This document shows positions 1-6,483 of a stretch of DNA of 7,721 bases, piece after piece. The translations under genes and the position numbers were made by a program. The number at the start of each line of letters is the position of its first letter. The stretch's first letter is position 1. The notes beneath the pieces were generated by a model. It saw nothing but the letters and a program-made list of their open reading frames with translations. It made no database searches and was not told where the DNA came from. The DNA is taken from positions 1-7,721 of the forward strand of contig JAEDFR010000103.1 in NCBI GenBank assembly GCA_016297945.1. Direction: 5' to 3'. Origin of the DNA: Lachnospiraceae bacterium. Lineage in GTDB: Bacteria > Bacillota > Clostridia > Lachnospirales > Lachnospiraceae.

Positions 1-152
1 CAATTCTTTCGGCAGATCAGACGATTATGGAAGTAAAATATAATAACTTCCTTTTCGGATACATAAAAGATGCATTAGGCGGAGTAAAAAAATCTACCAC
101 ATCTATCAGTAAATATTTTAACGGAAGAATGTTTTATAAGTACATGATATGA
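1..152 (+). CDS. VTC domain (polyphosphate polymerase-like) protein, C-terminal end only
   Basis: Reading from base 3, the frame gives 49 residues ending in a TGA stop at 150-152; the start is outside the window. The segment contains MEVKYNNF followed by a short helix-like stretch (YIKDAL). This matches the last conserved strand of the VTC catalytic tunnel fold, where a Glu and a Lys on one strand (E..K in MEVKY) help bind phosphate. The last residues end in KYFNGRMFYKYMI. VTC enzymes make polyphosphate from nucleoside triphosphate in yeast; bacterial members are often encoded directly before DUF4956 and CotH genes, as here. The call rests on this short motif plus gene order. The substrate in this organism is inferred. 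The gap to the next gene is 18 bases, so it is almost certainly in the same operon. Confidence 0.72.
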   Translation, partial: ILSADQTIMEVKYNNFLFGYIKDALGGVKKSTTSISKYFNGRMFYKYMI

Positions 153-170
153 GAAGGAGATTAAATTAAA

Positions 171-833
171 ATGAAAGAATTTATTATTGAAAATTTTCTG
201 GCAGGAAGTGCGGTGTCTTTTTTAGATGTTGCCATTAAGCTTTTTATGGCACTTGTTATTGGTGCCACTATCTATATAGCATACTATTTTACATCAAGCA
301 AAGTTTCCTATAACAGCAATTTTAACCTTTCTCTGGTTGCCATGGCGATTATTACCACAGCGATTATGGCAGTTATTACGAATAATATTGCGTTATCTTT
401 GGGTATGGTCGGTGCATTGTCAATCATTCGTTTTCGTACAGCTATCAAGGACCCACGTGATGCCATGTTCATCTTCTGGAGTATTATGGTGGGTATTTGC
501 TGCGGCGTTTCACAGTATGTGATTGCGATTGCCAGCACGGTGGTTCTCTTTCTATTTTTTATTCTTGCAAAAGCTGTCAAAGAGGAAAAAAGATACATTC
601 TAATTATTCGCTGCGAAGCTGATGCAATGGAATATGTGAAATCGGTTACCTATTGTTATTTTAATAACAGCCGAATCTCGGTTCAAAATACCACCAGCGA
701 GTATGCGGAATTTATTTATGAATTAAAGCAATTTGAAAAGTCCAAAACTGACGATTTTCTCAAAGAACTGTATGCCTGCGAAAAAATTGAGTGTGCCAAC
801 TTTGTTTTACAGGAAGATAAAGCAAGCATGTAA
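171..833 (+). CDS. DUF4956 family membrane protein
   Basis: This 220-residue protein has hydrophobic segments at about residues 17-40, 52-70 and 100-134, followed by a soluble C-terminal part of about 85 residues, probably cytoplasmic. The segment LGMVGALSIIRFRTAIKDPR (78-97) is the hallmark of DUF4956: a glycine-rich helix leading into an arginine-rich loop with IRFRT and DPRD. The biochemical role of this family is not established. Members are repeatedly encoded beside VTC-type polyphosphate polymerases and CotH kinases, so a role as membrane partner of the VTC protein (channel, anchor or sensor) is an inference from context. The start is well supported: AGGAG at 155-159 lies 11 bases before the ATG. 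The length is typical for the family and nothing looks damaged. Confidence 0.85.
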   Translation: MKEFIIENFLAGSAVSFLDVAIKLFMALVIGATIYIAYYFTSSKVSYNSNFNLSLVAMAIITTAIMAVITNNIALSLGMVGALSIIRFRTAIKDPRDAMFIFWSIMVGICCGVSQYVIAIASTVVLFLFFILAKAVKEEKRYILIIRCEADAMEYVKSVTYCYFNNSRISVQNTTSEYAEFIYELKQFEKSKTDDFLKELYACEKIECANFVLQEDKASM

Positions 834-848
834 GGGGAAGTTTCTGTT

Positions 849-2219
849 ATGAGAAAAAGATGGATTATGTTCGGGGTGATACTCAGTGCGTGTATGGTAG
901 CCGCAATTCTACCCAATTTTCCAAAAGTACATACTTCCGTTGTTCATCAGCATCAGAGCTATCCTGCGGAAAACAAAGAAATTACCGGCTTTGATGAGAA
1001 CGGTGTTTTGACCTCCCATCTGCCGCTGATCGTTTTGAAAGCGGACGGAAATGTTATCCCAGGCGCCGATATACCAACAGATCAGGAACTGTACTGTGAA
1101 TTTTCTGTAATCGATAATGACAGTCATATAAACCGTTCAGCAGATACTCCAACTCAAACAGGAAAAATGGCAATCAATATTCGAGGAAATTCTTCTCGCT
1201 ATTTTAGCAAAAAACAATATGCCATCAGAACGGTAGATGAGGCAGGACTGCCATTGAAAACAGCTTTTCTTGGTATGCCGGCAGAAACCACATGGGTACT
1301 AAACGGAAGCTACATAGACTATTCCCAAATTCGCAACTACATGATGTATAATATTTCTTCTGAAATTATGGATTATGCACCTCAATGCCGACTTTGCGAG
1401 GTGTTTCTGACAAATGCAGACGGCGAGTTGGAATATCAGGGACTGTATACCATGATGGAAAAACCAAAGGTTTCGAAGGAACGATTGAATCTGGCGCCTT
1501 ATAACCCAAAGTATACAGAAACTTCATTTGTTGTGCAGATGAATCAACGGATTGACGATGCAAGGATTAATCATCTGAAACCGGATGATGTTTCTGTGTA
1601 TCCTGCCAATTTGGAATATCCGGATGTGGAAAAAATCACAGAGAATTCCATGCAATATGTAAAAAACGAGCTGCTTCAACTTGAAAAAGCACTCTATGAT
1701 GCTGAATATACCGATAATTGGGAAAAAGTTGAGCGCTATATCGATCTGGACAGCTTTGTAGATTATTATATCATCAATGAATTTTTTCAAAACTATGATG
1801 CCGGAATACGTTCCACCTATCTTTATAAAAATATAGGCGGAAAATTATCCATAGGACCGGTATGGGATTTTGACGGTGCATTTAATAATTTTACAGGAGT
1901 GGAATTTTCTCCTGATATATTAGAGATGAGATCTACATTTTATTACTTCTACCTTTGCCACAATGCTGAATTTGTAGAAAGGTGCAATGAACGCTATGAT
2001 GAGCTTCGTAAGACGGTTTTGTCGGAAAAATATCTGCTCCAATATATTGATGATAGCAGTAAATATTTAGGTAGTGCAGCTTTGCGTAATTGTGATAAGT
2101 GGTACAATGGAAATTATTCTATCTACTATGATGATATTGAAAAAATGAAAACTTTCGTGGTAGAAAGAGGTAATTGGATGGATGAACATTTTGAGGATCT
2201 TACAGCGATTGTAAGGTAA
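849..2219 (+). CDS. CotH-family atypical protein kinase, membrane-anchored
   Basis: This 456-residue protein has an N-terminal signal anchor (residues 5-21, after MRKR), so the rest is probably outside the membrane. The CotH kinase domain covers about 58-440. Visible motifs are INIRGNSSR (109-117) followed by a KK.Y pair (121-124), the usual ATP-side motif; GLYTMMEKPK (198-207), containing a conserved Glu; DLDSFVDYYIINEFFQNYD (299-317), the catalytic-loop region; and GPVWDFDGAFNN (336-347), whose Asp residues correspond to the metal-binding DFG-like motif. In Bacillus subtilis, CotH phosphorylates spore-coat proteins. Here the neighbours are polysaccharide genes rather than coat genes, so the substrate is unknown. 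An excellent AGGGGAAG (833-840) lies 8 bases before the ATG and overlaps the upstream stop codon, pointing to coupled expression. All recognisable key residues are present, so the protein is predicted to be active. Confidence 0.88.
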   Translation: MRKRWIMFGVILSACMVAAILPNFPKVHTSVVHQHQSYPAENKEITGFDENGVLTSHLPLIVLKADGNVIPGADIPTDQELYCEFSVIDNDSHINRSADTPTQTGKMAINIRGNSSRYFSKKQYAIRTVDEAGLPLKTAFLGMPAETTWVLNGSYIDYSQIRNYMMYNISSEIMDYAPQCRLCEVFLTNADGELEYQGLYTMMEKPKVSKERLNLAPYNPKYTETSFVVQMNQRIDDARINHLKPDDVSVYPANLEYPDVEKITENSMQYVKNELLQLEKALYDAEYTDNWEKVERYIDLDSFVDYYIINEFFQNYDAGIRSTYLYKNIGGKLSIGPVWDFDGAFNNFTGVEFSPDILEMRSTFYYFYLCHNAEFVERCNERYDELRKTVLSEKYLLQYIDDSSKYLGSAALRNCDKWYNGNYSIYYDDIEKMKTFVVERGNWMDEHFEDLTAIVR

Positions 2220-2225
2220 GCGAAG

Positions 2226-4373
2226 ATGAAGAAGATGAAAAAAGGATTTACTATCAGCGTCATGGCAGCTGTTTTATGTATTACTTGTGTATACTTGATG
2301 TTTCATTATTGTGATGGAAATAAAAGCGAAAAAGATAGTATATTCAGAACCAGTCAGAAGAAAATAGAAATTCTGCAAGATGGAAGTTGGACAGAATTTG
2401 AGATAAAAGGCGTCAATATGGGAACCGGTTATCCGGGAGTATTTCCAAATGAATTCGGTATCAGTGAGGAAACCTATGCTCGATGGTTCAACCTGATCGG
2501 GGAGATGAATGCCAACACGATTCGGGTTTACAAAAAACAATCGCCATGGTTTTATAAAGCCTTTGCACAATATAATAAAACACACGAAAATAAAATTTAT
2601 CTTGTTCAAGGTGTGGATTTTAGTGAGGATTTGATGTTTTCTGAAGAAAATTTATTGAATCAGAAGCAAAAAAACAAAGTCTTTCAAGAAACCAAGAAGA
2701 CAGTTGATGCATTGCATGGAAAAGATATCACTTTGAATTCACAAAATGAAGACCTATGTTACTACCATTATGATGCTTCCGACTATGTATTAGGATATGT
2801 TTTGGGTGTAGAATGGGACGAAATGTTTGTTGATTATGTATGCCGTCTCAATGAAGGGATTGAGCCTTATCATGGAGTCTATGTATCCAGCAAGCAGGAG
2901 GCAAATGCTGTAGAGATTTTCTTCTCTCAGTGGGGAGATTATCTTTTAAAGTATGAAGAGGATACTTATGGAACCCAGAAATTACTCTCCTTCGCCAACT
3001 GGCCGGAAACAGATCCACTGGTAAATGAGGTATCCCCAAAACTGTCAGCTGCATCGGTTACAGAAAATACAGAGGCCTTTATCGACCTTGAAAATCTACA
3101 ACTTTCCGATAAGGTGGAGAGTGGGATATTCGCTTCCTATAATGTCTATCCCTATTTCCCAGCCAGCCTTCAGTATGGAAAATATACAGAATATGTGGAT
3201 GACGAAGGAAATCGAAATCCCTATCGAAAATATTTGATGGAGCTAGTAGAGCATCATTCCTGTCCGGTTATTATCACTGAATACGGAGTACCTGCCTCCA
3301 GAAGTCCGGCATATAAAGATGTGTGGAGAAATTTATCGCAGGGTGGAAATAACGAAACCGAACAGGGTATCGCCTTGCTGGAGATGTATGAGGATATTCA
3401 GAAAGCGGGCTGCGCCGGAGGGATGGTATTCACATGGCAGGATGAATGGTTTAAGCGTTCATGGAATGAAAAAAACTTGTCCGATCCGGATGGCAGGGCA
3501 ATCTGGAGTAATGCACAGAGTATAGAGCAGTTTTACGGATTGCTTGCATTTGAACCGGGAGACGGAAAATCTGAAAACTATCCGGATGGAAAGATCTCTG
3601 AATGGTCGGAAGCGGATCTTCTATTGGAAAGTGATAATACAAAACTCAGTATGAAATCGGATGAAAAATACATTTATTTTATGGTGCAAGGGTTATCTGA
3701 CATTACAAACGATAATCCTATTAATCTTGCACTGGATGTTCTGCCAAACGCAGGGACAACCCACACAAAAAACTTAAACTTTGCTTTGCCAGTGGATTTC
3801 TTGATTCAAATCAATGCGGAAAAAGGCAGCAAGCTATTGGTTCATGACGATTCGGATTTGGCTGTTTATTCGATTGCGATAAAAAACAAAAGTGCGGCAG
3901 TTACCGATATTTATAAAAAAGCCGAGGAATTGATGCTGTCACTGAAAAATAATACCGACACATTTCATGTTGTTTCAAGAGCAAGCGGCAGTGTAAATAA
4001 TTTTCTTTTGAATGAAAAGCCTCTTGAAGAGGTTGGGGTGTTAAAGCATGGGAACGCCAATCCGAACAGTGAGAATTATGATTCCAACGCAGATTACTGT
4101 ATCAACGGCGATATTGCAGAAATCAGAGTTCCATGGTCACTTCTGAATTTTTATGATCCTTCTAAATGTATGGTGATTGATGATTATCACAAAAACGATT
4201 TTAATATCAAGGGTCTGAAAATCGAGGAGATTTATGTTGCCGTCTACTATGACAATCAGGAAAGCGTGACTGATTTCGGCACATACGAATTAATGGGCTG
4301 GGAAAAGCCGCAGTTTCATGAACGGTTAAAGGAATCATACTATATGCTTCAAGAAGCATTTAGAGGTGACTGA
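2226..4373 (+). CDS. Membrane-anchored glycoside hydrolase-like (TIM-barrel) protein with C-terminal carbohydrate-binding-like domain
   Basis: This 715-residue protein has a signal anchor at about residues 8-27 and no convincing lipobox. Residues 57-440 resemble the catalytic barrel of GH2/GH5-type (clan GH-A) hydrolases. FEIKGVNMGTGYPG (58-71) resembles a first barrel strand; LGVEWDE (193-199) offers Glu196 as a candidate acid/base; SYNVYPYFP (304-312) and VIITEYGVPASR (348-359) follow, with Glu352 as candidate nucleophile in the typical ITEYG strand; then GGMVFTWQDEWFKRSWN (398-414). From about 440 to 690, a beta-rich region begins with DGKISEW and ends with FGTYELMGW. It resembles CBM9 or DOMON-type sugar-binding domains. 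It starts 6 bases after the CotH stop with a weak AAGG (2213-2216); Met1 or Met4 could both be used. Its position before the glycosyltransferase suggests it trims or remodels the polymer outside the membrane. The family assignment is tentative. Confidence 0.7.
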   Translation: MKKMKKGFTISVMAAVLCITCVYLMFHYCDGNKSEKDSIFRTSQKKIEILQDGSWTEFEIKGVNMGTGYPGVFPNEFGISEETYARWFNLIGEMNANTIRVYKKQSPWFYKAFAQYNKTHENKIYLVQGVDFSEDLMFSEENLLNQKQKNKVFQETKKTVDALHGKDITLNSQNEDLCYYHYDASDYVLGYVLGVEWDEMFVDYVCRLNEGIEPYHGVYVSSKQEANAVEIFFSQWGDYLLKYEEDTYGTQKLLSFANWPETDPLVNEVSPKLSAASVTENTEAFIDLENLQLSDKVESGIFASYNVYPYFPASLQYGKYTEYVDDEGNRNPYRKYLMELVEHHSCPVIITEYGVPASRSPAYKDVWRNLSQGGNNETEQGIALLEMYEDIQKAGCAGGMVFTWQDEWFKRSWNEKNLSDPDGRAIWSNAQSIEQFYGLLAFEPGDGKSENYPDGKISEWSEADLLLESDNTKLSMKSDEKYIYFMVQGLSDITNDNPINLALDVLPNAGTTHTKNLNFALPVDFLIQINAEKGSKLLVHDDSDLAVYSIAIKNKSAAVTDIYKKAEELMLSLKNNTDTFHVVSRASGSVNNFLLNEKPLEEVGVLKHGNANPNSENYDSNADYCINGDIAEIRVPWSLLNFYDPSKCMVIDDYHKNDFNIKGLKIEEIYVAVYYDNQESVTDFGTYELMGWEKPQFHERLKESYYMLQEAFRGD
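4362..4369 (+). promoter_or_regulatory. Ribosome binding site for the small membrane protein gene
   Basis: AGAGGTGA lies inside the last codons of the preceding hydrolase gene and ends 5 bases before the ATG at 4375. A GTG at 4366 in the same frame would add three residues, but it sits inside this site and has no comparable site of its own. This decides the start in favour of 4375. The hydrolase stop (4371-4373) is separated from that ATG by one base, so translation is probably coupled. Confidence 0.7.
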
Positions 4374-4374
4374 T

Positions 4375-4896
4375 ATGGTGATTCATAATTTTTATATAGT
4401 TGTATTGTATGTTCTGTGTGGATATATTTTGCTTTGTTTAAATACGAAATTGCTTGTGAATAGTAACAGACAAAAGAAGACAGAAAAAAGGAAAAAAATA
4501 ATTTGTGATTTTTTCCTCTTTCGTTCCAAAAAAGAATCTGCAAAAGCATCCCAGATTATAAAATTTGCACGGGACGATTTGTTGTTTGCGTATATCTGTG
4601 ACTGTTACATAAAGCTCAGCCCACAATATACATTGCATAAACAACAAAAAATGTCAAAGTATATGCAGTCTCTTATAGAAAATAAAATTGATTTTCTGGC
4701 AAAAGAAGATGTGCAGACACGATGTTTGATTTTGAAATACCTATGTCAAATGGGAATTCATTCGGATACAATTAACCAATTCATCTATAAGTGCAGTCAG
4801 CAATCTAAGCTGGAACAGGCATGGGTAAAAGCAATTGGCTTAAGCGAAAACAAAGTTTCCGAAGAAGTTCCTGTAAAGGCTGTATGTAAGGTGTGA
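4375..4896 (+). CDS. Small one-pass membrane protein of unknown function
   Basis: This 173-residue protein is not assigned to a family with confidence. Residues 5-28 form a single membrane span. A strongly basic stretch (NRQKKTEKRKKI, 31-42) follows, placing the remainder in the cytoplasm by the positive-inside rule. Residues 55-160 look all-helical, with pairs of amphipathic helices (for example 58-82, 90-109, 111-126 and 130-141) resembling HEAT-type helical repeats, though no clean repeat can be aligned by eye. The gene is sandwiched between the hydrolase (1-base gap) and the glycosyltransferase (7-base gap). Similar placement of a helical membrane protein immediately before a processive family 2 glycosyltransferase suggests a synthase partner or scaffold; this is inference. 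It contains several cysteines (for example 15, 21, 44, 75, 77) with no recognisable metal motif. Confidence 0.75.
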   Translation: MVIHNFYIVVLYVLCGYILLCLNTKLLVNSNRQKKTEKRKKIICDFFLFRSKKESAKASQIIKFARDDLLFAYICDCYIKLSPQYTLHKQQKMSKYMQSLIENKIDFLAKEDVQTRCLILKYLCQMGIHSDTINQFIYKCSQQSKLEQAWVKAIGLSENKVSEEVPVKAVCKV

Positions 4897-4903
4897 TAAA
4901 AAG

Positions 4904-6292
4904 ATGATGCTAATTTATATTATACGTGTTTTATTTGTCTTGTTTTTTGTATATACAGTAATCTATCTTTTCCAAATGGGAATCAGTCTCTGTATCTCGA
5001 TTTATCGCCTTGAAAAATATAAGAAAAATAAAACGCTTAATCGAAAGCTGTTGCCCACCGCATTTGCCAAGCAGATTCCGGTTAGCGTTATTATTCCCGT
5101 ATACAACGAGGCGGCTTGTATAACAGAAACAATCGAAGCTTTATTTGAGGAAGATTATCCGAATCTGGAAATTATTGTGGTAGATGACGGCTCAAATGAT
5201 AACACCGAATCTCTTGTAGTAAAGAGATTCGGACTGATAAAAGAACCTGTTTTGTCTGAATTTGAATTGAAGGCAAAACCGATTCTTCGTCAATATCGAA
5301 AAGTATTTGATGAAAAAACGCTTATTTTTATACATAAGGAAAACGGTGGAAAATCAGATGCGCTTAACTGCGGACTAAATATTTGTCATAGCCCATACTG
5401 CGTTATGCTGGACGCTGATACAAAAGTTCAACGAGGCTCCATCCGCATAATGATGAGTTGCTTTTTGATGAATCCCAAAACCATTGTTTGTGCAGGTGCT
5501 GTTGGCAGTGAAAATTTGAAAAATTATCCAAAACTTACTTTTTTGAAGAAAGCACTGGTTGTTTTCCAAATATTAGAATATTATCGGACATTTTATATGC
5601 AAAGAATAATGTTCGATCATATCAATGCGAATATTATTGTCTCCGGTGCGTTTGCCATGTTTGATACTGATTTAGTGAAACGGGTTGGTGGCTACCAAGT
5701 AAATACAATTGGAGAGGACATGGAACTGACCATGCGTCTCCACGCGTTTTGTGCTTCACAGGGAAAAGAATATCACATCGCATATGCTCCGGAAGCAAAG
5801 TGCATGACGCAGCTGCCGTTTACATATAAAGACTACTATCATCAAAGGCGGCGTTGGCATATCGGGCTGCTGCAAAGTATGAAATTTCATAAATATATGC
5901 TTGGAAATAAAAATTATGGATGGGCTGGAATCACATCCGGTACATTTTTCATTTTGTATGAACTTCTTGCACCGTTTTTGGAGATCATTGGGGTGGCTAC
6001 CTTAATCGCAGCCAATTTACTGGATATTTTGAATCTTCAATTCACCATACAGGCAACTATCCTATATACGTTGATTGTTATATGGATACAGGCAATTCTT
6101 GTAAGTGCTGTTAATCGGTATAAAGTGGAACCGATTAACGGCAAACAGCGATGGATTTTGTTTCTGATTTCTATATTTGAGATAGTATTTTTTCATCCGC
6201 TCAATATTGTAATAAAAATAATAGCGACAGCTATGAACTATTGGCACAGAAAAAGCTGGGAACATATTCAGCGTATTGAAACGAACCGGTAA
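4904..6292 (+). CDS. Processive family 2 glycosyltransferase (polysaccharide synthase)
   Basis: This 462-residue membrane enzyme is predicted to polymerise a nucleotide-sugar into a glycan and pass it across the membrane. An N-terminal span covers about 4-34. The GT-A domain begins at VSVIIPVYNEA (60-70). VVDDGS (92-97) binds nucleotide; ENGGKSDALN (146-155) follows; D170-A-D172 is the metal-binding DxD; G270-E271-D272 carries the catalytic-base region; and Q314-RRR-W318 is the QxxRW motif of processive synthases (cellulose, chitin, hyaluronan and PNAG types). Three or four C-terminal spans lie at about 341-372, 382-404 and 414-446. An insertion of about 35 residues (110-145), ending in IFIHKENGG, lies between the nucleotide-binding strand and GGKSDALN. 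The sugar cannot be predicted. No PilZ domain is visible. AAGGTG (4888-4893) lies 10 bases before the ATG, inside the upstream gene's end. It is the last operon gene before the terminator. Confidence 0.92.
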   Translation: MMLIYIIRVLFVLFFVYTVIYLFQMGISLCISIYRLEKYKKNKTLNRKLLPTAFAKQIPVSVIIPVYNEAACITETIEALFEEDYPNLEIIVVDDGSNDNTESLVVKRFGLIKEPVLSEFELKAKPILRQYRKVFDEKTLIFIHKENGGKSDALNCGLNICHSPYCVMLDADTKVQRGSIRIMMSCFLMNPKTIVCAGAVGSENLKNYPKLTFLKKALVVFQILEYYRTFYMQRIMFDHINANIIVSGAFAMFDTDLVKRVGGYQVNTIGEDMELTMRLHAFCASQGKEYHIAYAPEAKCMTQLPFTYKDYYHQRRRWHIGLLQSMKFHKYMLGNKNYGWAGITSGTFFILYELLAPFLEIIGVATLIAANLLDILNLQFTIQATILYTLIVIWIQAILVSAVNRYKVEPINGKQRWILFLISIFEIVFFHPLNIVIKIIATAMNYWHRKSWEHIQRIETNR

Positions 6293-6483
6293 AGACTTTT
6301 TGATTCTTTATCACATCCGCTCAGAGATTTCGAAGATAAGCTAAATAAAATAGCTATAAAAAATCCATCAGATTTCATTTTTCCTATTAGGATGAAGGCT
6401 TATGGATTATTTTATTTTTGGAGAATTTATGAGCTGTTTCATCGATTTTATAGATATAAATTTGTTGGAGAAATACACCTTGA
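6293..6483 (+). other. Intergenic junction between the polysaccharide operon and the recombinase remnant
   Basis: This A/T-rich stretch of 191 bases has no supported gene. It holds a small inverted repeat (AGCTA at 6339-6343 with TAGCT at 6351-6355) and the predicted terminator at 6362-6419. CATCCGCTCA occurs at 6314-6323 and also at 6194-6203 within the glycosyltransferase gene; a 10-base match is too short to call a target-site repeat. None of the three forward frames across 6400-6483 encodes the missing recombinase start, so the break between chromosomal sequence and mobile-element sequence falls close to 6484. Confidence 0.6.
6362..6419 (+). terminator. Probable intrinsic terminator of the polysaccharide operon
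   Basis: AATCCAT (6362-6368) pairs with ATGGATT (6402-6408). Inside it, TTCAT (6374-6378) pairs with ATGAA (6392-6396), and CCT (6383-6385) with AGG (6389-6391), with a small T bulge. A T-rich run (TATTTTATTTTT, 6408-6419) follows the outer stem directly. It lies 70 bases after the glycosyltransferase stop, the expected place. The stem is A/T-rich and interrupted, so strength is uncertain. Confidence 0.45.

Noticed and set aside
6194..6323. Ten-base repeat CATCCGCTCA at 6194-6203 and 6314-6323 as a possible target-site or attachment repeat
   Set aside because: One copy is inside the glycosyltransferase coding sequence and neither flanks the recombinase break. Ten bases can recur by chance in 7.7 kb.
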